A stretch of DNA of 64,000 bases from Yeosuana aquiaggeris (GTDB lineage Bacteria > Bacteroidota > Bacteroidia > Flavobacteriales > Flavobacteriaceae), in contig NZ_JBAWKC010000001.1 of NCBI RefSeq assembly GCF_044003965.1, positions 124,001-188,000 on the forward strand. The letters run 5' to 3'. Below, one piece after another: positions 52,057 to 61,658 of this stretch. Position 1 is the first letter of the stretch, and every line of letters begins with the position of its first letter. Below the pieces are notes generated by a model. The model was not told the DNA's origin. It was given only the letters and a program-made list of their open reading frames with translations, and ran no database searches. The translations under genes were made by a program, and so were the position numbers.

Positions 52057-52542
52057 TTATGATGGATCTACTAAAAATAATGGTTGATCAAACTCTACAG
52101 GGGAAGAATCATCAACTAGTATTTTTATAACTTTTCCAGAAACTTCTGATTCTATTTCGTTGAAAAGTTTCATTGCTTCAATAATACAAAGCACATCTCC
52201 TTCTGCAATAGTTTGTCCTACTTCTACGAACAAAGGTTTGTCTGGCGCAGGTTTTCTATAAAAAGTCCCAATAATTGGCGACTTTATAGTAATGTATTTT
52301 GAATTATCATCTGCTTTAGCCGCAGTTGAAGCAGGGGGTGTTTCCGTTTGAGCTCTAGATTCTGCTAAAGGCGCAAATGCTTGCGGCATTTGTGTGGCTA
52401 CCGGTGCATATTGTAATGTAGTAGTTTCTGGATCTGAACCTGTTTTGATAGTGATTTTAATATCCTCCATCTCAAGTTTAACTTCACTTGCTCCTGATTT
52501 AGCAACAAACTTGATTAAGTTTTGAATATCTTTTAAATCCAT
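52057..52542 (-). CDS. accB: Biotin carboxyl carrier protein of acetyl-CoA carboxylase
   Basis: A 161-residue carrier. The N-terminal part DLKDIQNLIKFVAKSGASEVKLEMEDIKITIK is typical, then a Pro/Ala/Gln-rich linker, and the biotinyl domain (about 83-161) with the biotinylated Lys in CIIEAMKLFNEIESEVSG. It is placed between fabH (23 bp upstream) and accC. Confidence 0.96.
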   Translation of the reverse strand: MDLKDIQNLIKFVAKSGASEVKLEMEDIKITIKTGSDPETTTLQYAPVATQMPQAFAPLAESRAQTETPPASTAAKADDNSKYITIKSPIIGTFYRKPAPDKPLFVEVGQTIAEGDVLCIIEAMKLFNEIESEVSGKVIKILVDDSSPVEFDQPLFLVDPS

Positions 52543-52565
52543 AGTTTTGGTTTTAAATTAGTTAG

Positions 52566-53567
52566 TTAGTGTTTTGAATTATATGCCCATTTTAAATAAA
52601 TGGATCCCCAATTAAATCCGCCTCCGAAGGCAGCAAAAATTAAATTATCTCCCTTTTTTAGTTGTGATTCGTAATCGTTTAATAATAACGGTAAAGTAGC
52701 AGAAGTTGTATTTCCATACTTTTCTATATTCATCATCACCTTGTCATCCTCTAACTCAATCCGCTTGGCTGTAGCATCAACAATGCGCTTATTTGCCTGA
52801 TGAGCAACCAGCCAGTTGACATCATTTTTAGTCAATTTATTTCTCTCTAAAATTTTTACTGCAGCATCCGCCATATTAAATACGGCATTTTTAAATACTG
52901 TTTGTCCTTCTTGAAAAGCAAATTGTTTTTTATTTTCTATAGCTTCTACTGTAGAAGGATAAGAAGACCCTCCAAAAGTAGCTTGTAAAAATTCTCTACC
53001 AGATCCATCACTTCTCAAATACTCATCTTGTAGCCCTAAGTTTTCTGTGTTTGGTTCAAATAATACGGCACCACCGCCATCTCCAAAAATGATGCAAGTA
53101 GCTCTATCCTCATAATTAACCATTGAAGACATCTTATCGGCACCAATTAAAAGCACATTTTTATATCTGCCAGATTCAATATATTTAGCCGCCACTGACA
53201 TTCCATATAAAAAACTAGAACAGGCCGCATCTAAATCAAATGAAAAGGCATTGATAGCGCCAATGTTAAAAGCTGTAAAAGCCGCGGTTGATGCTGCTTT
53301 CATGTCTGGTGTTGCAGTAGCTACTATGACTAATTCAATATCTTTGGGGTCAATTCCTTTTTTACTAATAAGATTTTGGGCTGCTTTAATGGCTAAGTAG
53401 GAAGTACCTTTGCCAACGTCTTTAAGAATTCGACGTTCTTTAATTCCGGTTCTAGAAGTTATCCATTCATCATTTGTATCAACCATGGTTTCAAGAATCT
53501 GGTTAGTTAATACATATTCAGGTACATATGCTCCTACAGCTGTAATTGCTGCTGATATTTTACTCAT
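52566..53567 (-). CDS. fabH: 3-oxoacyl-[acyl-carrier-protein] synthase III
   Basis: A 333-residue condensing enzyme that joins acetyl-CoA and malonyl-ACP. It opens AAITAVGAYVPEYVLTN and contains TNDEWITSRTGIKERRI. The catalytic triad is in DLDAACSSFLYG (Cys), VAHQANKRIVDA (His) and YGNTTSATLPL (Asn), with GDGGGAVLFEP between. It forms a likely operon with accB and accC. The upstream rpmF terminator lies about 130 bp away, so fabH should have its own promoter. Confidence 0.97.
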   Translation of the reverse strand: MSKISAAITAVGAYVPEYVLTNQILETMVDTNDEWITSRTGIKERRILKDVGKGTSYLAIKAAQNLISKKGIDPKDIELVIVATATPDMKAASTAAFTAFNIGAINAFSFDLDAACSSFLYGMSVAAKYIESGRYKNVLLIGADKMSSMVNYEDRATCIIFGDGGGAVLFEPNTENLGLQDEYLRSDGSGREFLQATFGGSSYPSTVEAIENKKQFAFQEGQTVFKNAVFNMADAAVKILERNKLTKNDVNWLVAHQANKRIVDATAKRIELEDDKVMMNIEKYGNTTSATLPLLLNDYESQLKKGDNLIFAAFGGGFNWGSIYLKWAYNSKH

Positions 53568-53696
53568 AACTTTATAGTTAATTTGACCAAAAAATCGTAA
53601 AAATTGACAAAAACATTAAAAAATTTGTTCAAAATACTAAATTTTGGTCTAATATAGTGCAAATTAAGACGTTTTTGACTTATAGAAAAACTTATC

Positions 53697-53728
53697 ATAA
53701 AAAAAACGCTCACAAAGGAGCGCTTGAT
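53697..53728 (-). terminator. Terminator after rpmF
   Basis: On the minus strand AAGCGCTC pairs with GAGCGTTT around a short loop, followed by TTTTT. It separates the DUF177-rpmF unit from fabH. Confidence 0.75.
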
Positions 53729-53746
53729 TATTTCAGTTTCAATTTT

Positions 53747-53950
53747 TTAAGCTACGTTTTCTACCGCTTCAGTATTGTCAATTAAAACTTGACCTCTGTA
53801 ATAAAGTTTACCTTCATGCCAGTGCGCTCTGTGATATAAATGAGCCTCACCTGTTGTAGGACAAGTTGCAATCTGTGGCGCAGTTGCTTTGTAATGAGTT
53901 CTTCTTTTATCTCTTCTTGTTTTCGAGATTTTTCTTTTAGGATGTGCCAT
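53747..53950 (-). CDS. rpmF: 50S ribosomal protein L32
   Basis: A 67-residue protein opening AHPKRKISKTRRDKRRTHYKA, with ATCPTTGEAHLYHRAHWHEGKLYYRGQVL. The first Cys of the usual zinc ribbon is kept (ATCPTTG) but the second CxxC pair is absent, a known zinc-independent form. It lies 9 bp downstream of the DUF177 gene, the usual pairing. Confidence 0.96.
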   Translation of the reverse strand: MAHPKRKISKTRRDKRRTHYKATAPQIATCPTTGEAHLYHRAHWHEGKLYYRGQVLIDNTEAVENVA

Positions 53951-53959
53951 TTTCTATAT

Positions 53960-54508
53960 TTATTTATCCGTTAATAGTTTCTTTAATGTATTCCAACGAG
54001 GATCAATTTCCTTATTATCTTCTTTTTGTTCGTCGTCAAGCTTTGGGCTTAACTCTTTTAATTTTTCAAGTATGTCAGAACTTAAAGTTCCGTCTTCAAC
54101 TCCTGGGTGAATGCGTTTAATTGGCACTGATAATACAATTAACTCATATATGTACTGTTGAACATTGATTTCATAAGCTCCATGTGGAAGCACTAAAATA
54201 TCAATATTTTCATCATTATATTCATCTCCAAAATTCACCACCAAATCAAATTCATTTTTAATGTTTTGATCAAAGGGCTCATTGGTGATGTCACAATTAA
54301 TATTAACAGTTCCTGAAATTTTAAAATTCAGCTCCAGTAATGTTGTGTTTTTCAATAGGGTCAAATCAACTTTTACATTGGCATCATTAAAATCTTCATA
54401 CTCAAAATATTCAAAGAACGCTTTCTCAATTTTATAGTCGTAATGATGAGTTCCTATTTTTAACCCTATAAAAGGAATTGTAAACTCTTTTAATGGCTTC
54501 ATTATCAC
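53960..54508 (-). CDS. YceD/DUF177 family protein
   Basis: A 182-residue protein placed directly upstream of rpmF, as is conserved in most bacteria. Features are LKEFTIPFIGLKIGTHHYDYKIEKAFFEYFEYEDF and SGTVNINCDITNEPFDQNI (the DUF177 core with the single Cys); later come QYIYELIVLSVPIKRIHPGVED and the C-terminal DPRWNTLKKLL typical of the family. Relatives are involved in 23S rRNA accumulation in plants and bacteria; the exact role is not settled. Confidence 0.9.
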   Translation of the reverse strand: MIMKPLKEFTIPFIGLKIGTHHYDYKIEKAFFEYFEYEDFNDANVKVDLTLLKNTTLLELNFKISGTVNINCDITNEPFDQNIKNEFDLVVNFGDEYNDENIDILVLPHGAYEINVQQYIYELIVLSVPIKRIHPGVEDGTLSSDILEKLKELSPKLDDEQKEDNKEIDPRWNTLKKLLTDK

Positions 54509-54576
54509 TTCTAATTTGAGCCTGCAAATATATAAATTTTTAATTTATGCTACAGTACTTATAAACATTTTTTTGT

Positions 54577-55623
54577 TTATAATTTTTTTCCTGCCTGTTT
54601 TAACGAATTTGACGTAAGCTGTTCATAATCAAATCTGTTTTTAAATATTTGCAATGCTGTAAATACGGCTTCTTTAAAAGAATTCTCATCAGCTATACCT
54701 TTTCCCGCTATTTCATAGGCTGTTCCGTGATCTGGAGAGGTTCTAATTTTGTTTAATCCCGCTGTAAAATTAACTCCTTGACCAAAAGATAAGGTTTTAA
54801 ACGGAATCAATCCCTGATCATGATAAGAAGCAATGATGGCATCAAAATTTTTATAATTATTAGACCCGAAAAAACTATCAGCGGCGTAAGGCCCAAAAAC
54901 CAGCTTGCCTGAATCTTTAATTTTTTTAAGAGTAGGGCGCATAATGTCATCATCTTCATTGCCAATCACGCCATTATCACCTGTGTGAGGATTAATGCCT
55001 AAAACGGCTATTTTCGGTCTGTTTATTTTAAAATCTTTAAGCAGGGTTTCATAAACCGTATTTATTTTTTGCTCAATTAAGTCTGCTGAAATCTTTACAG
55101 CAACATCTTTTACGGGCACGTGATCTGTTAATAAGCCTACTCGTAAATTTTCTGTTACCATTAACATTAAACTTTCACCTTCAAGTTGTTGTGCCAAATA
55201 ATCTGTATGTCCAGGGAAATTAAAATCCTTTGACTGGATATTATGTTTATTAATTGGCGCCGTAACCAGGACATCAATGCTGTTGTTCTTTAAGGCCTTT
55301 GTTGCTTCTTGTAATGATTTTATAGCGTATTCGCCTATTTTAAAATCTTCCTTTCCAAATTCAATTTTTACAGGTTCGTTCCAACAATTCAAAACATTAA
55401 CTCTGCCAAAAACAACTTGATTTATGTCGTTAATATCATTAAAGTTAATTTCAGATTTAAAATGAGTCTTTAAAAAGGCCATCGCTTTTGACGAAGCAAA
55501 AATTACCGGAGTACAAAACTCTAAAACTCTTGCGTCTTCAAACGTTTTTAAAACAACTTCTCCGCCAATCCCATTTAAGTCTCCTATTGATATTCCAACT
55601 ATTATATTTTCTGCTTTCTTCAT
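54577..55623 (-). CDS. pdxA: 4-hydroxythreonine-4-phosphate dehydrogenase
   Basis: A 348-residue enzyme of pyridoxal-phosphate synthesis. The features are VGISIGDLNGIGGEVVLKTF, LVTAPINKHNIQ, FPGHTDYLA with the metal-binding His, LTDHVPVKDV, LGINPHTGDNGVIGNEDDDI, ADSFFG, ASYHDQGLIPFK with a metal His and PDHGTAYEIAGKG with another. It is divergent from riboflavin synthase, with 65 bp between. Confidence 0.95.
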   Translation of the reverse strand: MKKAENIIVGISIGDLNGIGGEVVLKTFEDARVLEFCTPVIFASSKAMAFLKTHFKSEINFNDINDINQVVFGRVNVLNCWNEPVKIEFGKEDFKIGEYAIKSLQEATKALKNNSIDVLVTAPINKHNIQSKDFNFPGHTDYLAQQLEGESLMLMVTENLRVGLLTDHVPVKDVAVKISADLIEQKINTVYETLLKDFKINRPKIAVLGINPHTGDNGVIGNEDDDIMRPTLKKIKDSGKLVFGPYAADSFFGSNNYKNFDAIIASYHDQGLIPFKTLSFGQGVNFTAGLNKIRTSPDHGTAYEIAGKGIADENSFKEAVFTALQIFKNRFDYEQLTSNSLKQAGKKL

Positions 55624-55645
55624 TAAAAAAGATAACTTTTGTTTG

Positions 55646-55653
55646 TAATTTTG
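55646..55653 (+). promoter_or_regulatory. -7 box (TAATTTTG) for riboflavin synthase
   Basis: TAATTTTG fits the Bacteroidota consensus and lies 35 bp upstream of the ATG at 55689. The 65-bp intergenic region is too short for an FMN riboswitch. Confidence 0.45.
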
Positions 55654-55688
55654 TTATTGCAAATTTAACCAAATAAACAGACAATATT

Positions 55689-56279
55689 ATGTTTACAGGA
55701 ATAATTGAAGATATGGGAATTGTTACGGGATTAAAGCAGGATTTAGGCAATCTCCATATTTCAATAAAAAGCAATCTCACACCAGAATTAAAAATTGACC
55801 AAAGCATGGCTCATAACGGCGTTTGCTTAACAGTTGTTAATATTAAGGACGATGTTTATACAGTTACTGCAATAAAAGAAACTTTAGATAAATCAAATCT
55901 TGGCACTTTAAAAATTCATGATAAAGTAAATTTAGAGCGCGCCATGAAACTTGGAGACAGGCTTGATGGCCATATGGTTCAGGGGCATGTGGACCAAACC
56001 GCGGTTTGCACCATGGTTGAAGAAACCAATGGCAGCTGGATGTTCAGCTTTTATTATGATTCAAAATTAAATAACATCACTATAGAGAAAGGTTCTATTA
56101 CTGTTAATGGCACCAGTTTAACCGTGGTGGATTCAAAAAAGGATAGTTTTAGCGTAGCTATTATACCATATACATATGAACACACCAATTTTTCTACCTT
56201 TAAAAAAGGCTCCATAGTCAATTTAGAATTTGATGTTTTAGGGAAGTATGTCTCTAAGCTGCTTGAATTGAAAAAGTAA
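55689..56279 (+). CDS. ribE: Riboflavin synthase, alpha subunit
   Basis: A 196-residue enzyme that dismutates two lumazines to riboflavin. It has two lumazine-binding repeats: MFTGIIEDMGIV...MAHNGVCLTVVNI...LGDRLDGHMVQGHVDQTA and, in the second, WMFSFYYDS...ITVNGTSLTVVDSK...IPYTYEHTNFSTFKKGSIVNLEFDVLGKY. The length is usual. The gene is convergent with a small PID-CTERM-like gene, stop codons adjacent. Confidence 0.95.
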   Translation: MFTGIIEDMGIVTGLKQDLGNLHISIKSNLTPELKIDQSMAHNGVCLTVVNIKDDVYTVTAIKETLDKSNLGTLKIHDKVNLERAMKLGDRLDGHMVQGHVDQTAVCTMVEETNGSWMFSFYYDSKLNNITIEKGSITVNGTSLTVVDSKKDSFSVAIIPYTYEHTNFSTFKKGSIVNLEFDVLGKYVSKLLELKK

Positions 56280-56474
56280 CTATTTGTTACCCAATATTTT
56301 TTTTACACCATAAAATAAAGCAACACCAACACCCATTAAGATACCACCATCAATTGGAAAACCCGGTGGACCCGGAGGGCCGCCGCCAGGATATGGAGGG
56401 CCTTGAGCTACACACAGCACACTTATTAATACAAATAAGATTGAGGCAAAAAGTCTTTTATTTTGTATTTTCAT
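56280..56474 (-). CDS. Small PID-CTERM-like exported protein
   Basis: About 64 residues from ATG 56474, the start that places the signal peptide (RLFASILFVLISVLCVAQ) at the N-terminus; a longer start at 56510 adds 12 residues. The mature part is a Gly/Pro-rich stretch (GPPYPGGGPPGPPGFPIDGG), then a hydrophobic helix (ILMGVGVALFYGV) and a basic end KKILGNK. P-I-D-G-G plus helix plus KK is the pattern I know as the PID-CTERM sorting signal of Flavobacteriia. The role is unknown. Confidence 0.65.
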   Translation of the reverse strand: MKIQNKRLFASILFVLISVLCVAQGPPYPGGGPPGPPGFPIDGGILMGVGVALFYGVKKILGNK

Positions 56475-56510
56475 TCCGTCGCAAAAATATAAAAAAAAGC
56501 GAGTAAACAA

Positions 56511-56838
56511 TAAAAATAAGCAATTTTCATCTAAAAAAACGTCTACAAAAGGAGCTATTTCATCGATAAAATACCGTTAGAATTGTTCAATCTTTATTAG
56601 AAAACGTCAATTTATTCATAAAATTATACTAGTCTGAATGAATAATCCTTCAATTTTTTATATCTAAACAAATATAGATAATTATAACCAATTTCAAAGT
56701 TTAGTTAGTTTCTTGTTTTTAAAAATATTGCAAACACAAAACGGCTCTCAATGCATCATATCATTCCATGCTTTAAAATTAAAAGGGAGAGGTTTTAAGA
56801 ACCTCTCCCTTTTGAAATATTTAATTTATAACACTGCT
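56511..56838. other. Intergenic region with the GH81 terminator
   Basis: No open frame of interest. The DNA is AT-rich and contains the strong hairpin listed at 56779-56813. The left part should hold the promoter of the small PID-CTERM-like gene. Confidence 0.5.
56779..56813 (-). terminator. Terminator after the GH81 gene
   Basis: AAAAGGGAGAGGTT / AACCTCTCCCTTTT is a perfect 14-bp stem with a short loop, about 25 bp past the stop codon of the GH81 gene. Confidence 0.9.
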
Positions 56839-59800
56839 TTATTGTCTCACTAATTTTAAGCTAGATAAACCATTATCTGTAATGATTTTAGCAAAGTATA
56901 ATCCTGATTTTAGTTGAGAACCATCAATTGTAGCTTCCATAGCTTCAGGTTTTAGCGATAATACTTGTTTACCTAAAATATCAAATACCTGTATAGAAGA
57001 CATCTTGGTGTTTTGTGTTTTAACCGTCCAGCTATTTTGAGTTGGGTTTGGATACACTTTCAAACCTTCTTTCCAAAGGTTATCATTAGTACTCAAAGCA
57101 CAAGCATCGCCAACCACATACGAAAAATACTTGGTTACCGCCAATCCACCGGCAAAGGCAAACTTACAGGCATAACGCAAAGTTGCTCCTGGTGTTTGCC
57201 CAGTAATTGTTTTGGTAAAAATTTTACCAGAAGTGTTAGTCATTGGTACTTCACTAAAAGGTGATTCTTTCCATAAATAGGCAATAACACCCGTTTTATT
57301 ATCGAGTAATTCAAACGTAAAGGTAACATCGGTACCAGACGTAGTGAAACTATAGTTATACCCTGTTGAAAAAGAACCTTGTCCAGGTAAAGCTGCCGTG
57401 CTAGTCCCTGAGCAATTTGTATTTGTACTTACTAAAGTGGTTGCCTGAACTACTATAGGATTATTAGCCGCTGTATTTCCTGCTAAATCACTTGCTGATA
57501 TATTAAACGTATAAGCCGTATCTGGTGTTAAAGCATTAATATTAAATGATTTTTGACTTCCTGAAGTCCCTGTTGTTGAGGTGTTATTTGCACCATAGTT
57601 GACCGCATAAATAACAGATCCCGAATCGTCTGTCCCATTTAAAAGTAATTCAACAGAAGTCGCTGTAACGGTACCCAAAGTCGCTGTAAAGTTAGCCGGT
57701 GCTTCCACATCGTTAGCGCCGCTACAATCGGTATCTACCACATAACTTATGTATTTTGTTGCCGATAGCCCTCCGGAATAAGCAAACTTACAGGCATAAC
57801 TAATGGTTGTTCCTGCCGATAAACCACTTAAGGTTTTGCTAAAGATATTTCCAGATACCTGATTCATAGAAGATTCAGCAAATGGTGTTTGCTGCCATAA
57901 ATAGGCAACAACACCAGCTTTATCGGTATCTAGTAGTTCAAAGGTAACAATCACATTAGTCCCTATGGTTTCAAAAGTGCTTTTATACCCTATTGAAAAG
58001 GAGCCTTGTTGTGCTTGCGTAGATGTTTCGGTACATATTTTAACAGGCTGTACGGTTATATTCACAGTGGGTGAGGTGCTTGTAGCATCATTATTATCTG
58101 TTGCTTTGGTTGTTAGCTCATGATTTCCGAGACTCGCGCCACTCCACAAATAAGAGAACGGTTGGGTGGTATCTTCTCCTAGTTTGGTGGTTCCATCAAA
58201 AAATTCTACCAATGAAACCGTACCATCTAAATCACTTGCAGAGGCCGTTATTAAAATATCTGTATTTTGTTTAAAAGATGCATTATTTGCCGGAGACGTA
58301 ATATTGGTTACCGGATTGGTATTCCCCGTAGTGGAAACAATAACCAAAACCGTACTTGATGATTCGTGAGTGCCATCACTTACCGTAAGTTTACATTTAT
58401 AAATACCTTCTTCTAAATTTGAAATGCTTGGCTTTACATCCGTATTATCTGAAAAACTTATTACAGACGGACCATATACTTGTTCCCACGCATAATCTAG
58501 AGTTGGCGTATCTGCATCTGTACTTAATGAACCGTCTAAACTGGCTGTTGAAGCCGGTAATATCACAACCACATTATCACCTGCATGGACAACCGGAGGA
58601 TTGTAGGCCAACGGACTGTTATATGAAAATGTTAATTTTCCTAAATTAAATTCCCCGCTGGTAAAAGAAAGTCTTAACACTTGAACGCCTTTGTTTAACT
58701 CAATATTACTAACGGTTTTCGTAGCCCAGGTTGTCCAATTTGTGGTACTCGTTGAATTTACCGAAATATCTGTGCTAATAGTATTCCCTTCAACCTCTAA
58801 ATGAAATGGTCCGCCACCATTGGCATTTCCGGAAGCATATCTAAAAGACACATCGTAATTTCCTGCTGTTTGTACGTCAATCGTATATTCTATCCATTCA
58901 CCTGCCGATATCCAACCAATAATTTTGCCTTCGTTAGTATCTGTCGCCGAATCTACATACTCTTCTGTTCTAAAGTCGCCTTCGTTATTTTGAGAAACAT
59001 CCACATAAGCTATATTTTGACCAACACCACCTTCAAAAGTATCGTAAAGGCCTGGTTCAATAATGCCGGGTATTTCTATGGCTGTTCCTGAATAAGGCAC
59101 TTGTTCACCTACTTGAATCGTCACAATATTAGTAAGGTTAAACTGACTGCCTTCAAAAACTTTAGCATACATGCCATGCTTTCCTAAAGCCAAGTTGGTA
59201 GCTTTAAATTGGTAAGGCACAGTGGTATCTTCACCTAATAAGGTGGTCCCATCATAAAATTCTACTTTAGTAACACCAGAACCTTGAGTAGTGACGGTCA
59301 GGTTTACACTACCGTTTGGAAATGCTTGCTTAAAATCTGAAACCATCGTACCAGACACATTGGCATCTTTACTGGTTGCCATTTGATTGGCCGGAACGTC
59401 TAAAGTATACCCGTCTGAAAAAGTTACCGTAATAGGTGCATTTGAATAATTATGAGCCACATAGGTAATCTCTCCATTATTATTAAAAGCAGCCGCAATA
59501 GGATAATTAGCTGTTAAGGTAGCCTCCAAAGTTCCCATAGCGTTCATAGCATGTAACCAATGATAGGTTTGTGCATCGGAAATACCAAATTTGAGGATTC
59601 TATCTGGATAAGCATCATACATATCAATAGCCGCTTGTGGATCAATAAAAGATAAATATTTCCAAAAGGTATCATGCCATAAGTTAGGATTCGTACTTGA
59701 TGTACTTAATATTTCCGTATAGGTTTTTAATTCATCCCAAATTTTCTGAACATAGGCTTTATTCTGCCCTAAATAGAGAGAACCGCCATGAATAGGGTAT

Positions 59801-61608
59801 AGCTCAATACCGTAAGATGCCGTAATATCGCCTGTCCAAAAGGTGCCATTATCATAAGAATTTCCCCAAACACGGGATACTAAACTATATTGTTGTGATG
59901 GCTGAAAGTTACGTTCATTCATATCAAACCAATATTCTTCAACAGCGGTTTGCTCGGTAGTGTATAAATATATTCCTAAATCACGAATGGCATCGTTACC
60001 TGTAATCGTTCCCCAGTGAATTAATGAGGAATTAAACTGCATACTTTCAGAGGTTGATTCCTGGTCATTCCCCTGTGGAAACGTAGCAAAACCATTAGCC
60101 CAACAATGCCCTGCATACGGACTAAAATTCCTTAAAAAAGGAAACTGGTCGTCGTTTCTATTATCTGAAGCGGCGTCTCTAACCAATAAATTGATCATAT
60201 CGCCCCACTGTGCTGCCCAACCTGGTTCAAACTGTTCCATAAAGGCTGCGGCATGAATAAAATAACCCCAATGGAAATGGTGATCGTTTATATTACTATC
60301 CTGACCATGGCCTGCAGGATACCCTAACATAGCCGACCAATCGCTGTTATAATAAAACAAGAAAGCCACTTCACCTGATTGATAGGTTAACCAATCTTCT
60401 AAGCGTTCTTTAATGGTTGCGATCATTTTATCTCTGGCCACTATATTACCTGTTTGATCTGCAATTCTTGCGGTTTGAATCAATCGGTTCATCACTTGTC
60501 CTTCATTGTAAGAATCTGTCCAGGTTGATAACCCATCATTTTCAATTTGTGAAATCTTAGCGTCTAATTGAGAAGGATTAAATCCTGCACTATAATTTGC
60601 TAAATAGGGCATGGTAGGCAAAATACCCTTAAAAGTGTTTTCAACACTAAAGGTATTACCATCCATAGTTTTTATTTCACCACGTATTCCCGCATAGCTA
60701 TATTTGTCTGGTGCAGGCGAACCTAGGGCTAAATTGGTCCATTGATGAGGTAATAAACCTAATAATACATTGGTCTCAGTGCCTTCTTTTGCTTGGGTTA
60801 AAACAGAAAATGTAGTTAATACTTTTGAAGTGCTTTCGTCATAACTCCATGTAGTTGTGGTGTTTGTTGGAAACACGTAAGCATATTTTTTATATTCATT
60901 TGCTACGGCTGCCACATTACTTGTGCTTTGAGGCAACATCGCCATAGACCAATAGGTTTTGTTGTTTAATGTTGATGAATAAGTAGAACCATTTTGAGTC
61001 CAGGTACTTCCTGTTGGGGCATAAAAAACAAAGTCTGCACCTCCACTGGCATTTTCAATGATTAATAATTCAGATGAAATAGTTGCCGTACCAGCATTTA
61101 CTTTTATTTCTAAAACATCATTGCTGTCCTTTTCAAAGTATAAAAAAGGCATTCCAATGCCCGAAGTTGTGCTTAAATGGTGTGAACCATCATTCCAGTT
61201 CATGGTAACGGTCCAGTCTGAATAATCTGATACCGTTGTTTGTGTAGCATTCAAACCAGACAAGCCTATTTGAATAGGTGCAGAATCTCCAATAACTCCA
61301 AAAGGAATGTAGGTTACAATTAAACCTGTATTGGTAGTTTTCATGGTCATGGGATAATTAAACAGATTATCCGCATGGTTTTCTTTTACCAGTTTAGACC
61401 ACCAGTCGTTAGTAGGAACCGGCTTTCCAACCGCTGCTCCGCTTAATTGAGGCGTGCCTGACGGGAAAGAATTTCTACCGGCACTATCGGCGCCAGGATA
61501 CGTGGTTGTATAGCTTCCGCTCCCTACAGGAACTTGCGCTTGTGAGTTTATTGTAAATAACAATATACTCAAACACAAAAGTTTGAAGCCCATTAATTTT
61601 CTGTTCAT
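56839..61608 (-). CDS. Giant modular GH81 endo-beta-1,3-glucanase (laminarinase), T9SS type A
   Basis: About 1589 residues from ATG 61608, chosen because MNRKLMGFKLLCLSILLFTINSQAQ is a proper signal peptide; a longer frame would add 29 residues. Rough domains: GH81 catalytic 25-755 (PVPTNDWWSKLV; HHFHWGYFIHAAAFMEQF; GHCWANGFATFPQGNDQESTSESMQFNSS with the catalytic Glu region), Ig-like 755-845 (VTKVEFYDGTTLLGEDTTVPY), CBM6 845-1005 (IEYTIDVQTAGNYDVSFRYAS), PKD-like 1008-1100, Ig-like 1100-1195, unknown module A 1195-1300, fibronectin III-like 1300-1400, unknown module B 1400-1505, and T9SS type A sorting domain 1505-1589 (VYPNPTQNSWTVKT; ending SSLKLVRQ). It is expected at the cell surface or outside, cleaving laminarin internally. 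The neighbouring glycan-binding protein and GH17 enzyme support this. Confidence 0.88.
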   Translation of the reverse strand: MNRKLMGFKLLCLSILLFTINSQAQVPVGSGSYTTTYPGADSAGRNSFPSGTPQLSGAAVGKPVPTNDWWSKLVKENHADNLFNYPMTMKTTNTGLIVTYIPFGVIGDSAPIQIGLSGLNATQTTVSDYSDWTVTMNWNDGSHHLSTTSGIGMPFLYFEKDSNDVLEIKVNAGTATISSELLIIENASGGADFVFYAPTGSTWTQNGSTYSSTLNNKTYWSMAMLPQSTSNVAAVANEYKKYAYVFPTNTTTTWSYDESTSKVLTTFSVLTQAKEGTETNVLLGLLPHQWTNLALGSPAPDKYSYAGIRGEIKTMDGNTFSVENTFKGILPTMPYLANYSAGFNPSQLDAKISQIENDGLSTWTDSYNEGQVMNRLIQTARIADQTGNIVARDKMIATIKERLEDWLTYQSGEVAFLFYYNSDWSAMLGYPAGHGQDSNINDHHFHWGYFIHAAAFMEQFEPGWAAQWGDMINLLVRDAASDNRNDDQFPFLRNFSPYAGHCWANGFATFPQGNDQESTSESMQFNSSLIHWGTITGNDAIRDLGIYLYTTEQTAVEEYWFDMNERNFQPSQQYSLVSRVWGNSYDNGTFWTGDITASYGIELYPIHGGSLYLGQNKAYVQKIWDELKTYTEILSTSSTNPNLWHDTFWKYLSFIDPQAAIDMYDAYPDRILKFGISDAQTYHWLHAMNAMGTLEATLTANYPIAAAFNNNGEITYVAHNYSNAPITVTFSDGYTLDVPANQMATSKDANVSGTMVSDFKQAFPNGSVNLTVTTQGSGVTKVEFYDGTTLLGEDTTVPYQFKATNLALGKHGMYAKVFEGSQFNLTNIVTIQVGEQVPYSGTAIEIPGIIEPGLYDTFEGGVGQNIAYVDVSQNNEGDFRTEEYVDSATDTNEGKIIGWISAGEWIEYTIDVQTAGNYDVSFRYASGNANGGGPFHLEVEGNTISTDISVNSTSTTNWTTWATKTVSNIELNKGVQVLRLSFTSGEFNLGKLTFSYNSPLAYNPPVVHAGDNVVVILPASTASLDGSLSTDADTPTLDYAWEQVYGPSVISFSDNTDVKPSISNLEEGIYKCKLTVSDGTHESSSTVLVIVSTTGNTNPVTNITSPANNASFKQNTDILITASASDLDGTVSLVEFFDGTTKLGEDTTQPFSYLWSGASLGNHELTTKATDNNDATSTSPTVNITVQPVKICTETSTQAQQGSFSIGYKSTFETIGTNVIVTFELLDTDKAGVVAYLWQQTPFAESSMNQVSGNIFSKTLSGLSAGTTISYACKFAYSGGLSATKYISYVVDTDCSGANDVEAPANFTATLGTVTATSVELLLNGTDDSGSVIYAVNYGANNTSTTGTSGSQKSFNINALTPDTAYTFNISASDLAGNTAANNPIVVQATTLVSTNTNCSGTSTAALPGQGSFSTGYNYSFTTSGTDVTFTFELLDNKTGVIAYLWKESPFSEVPMTNTSGKIFTKTITGQTPGATLRYACKFAFAGGLAVTKYFSYVVGDACALSTNDNLWKEGLKVYPNPTQNSWTVKTQNTKMSSIQVFDILGKQVLSLKPEAMEATIDGSQLKSGLYFAKIITDNGLSSLKLVRQ

Positions 61609-61658
61609 AAGCAGTTTTTTATGTATTATAAATAGGTGCGTTTTACGTTTTGGGACAT

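Noticed and set aside
55624..55688. FMN riboswitch before riboflavin synthase
   Set aside because: Only 65 bp separate the divergent genes, and no RFN-like conserved segments are visible.
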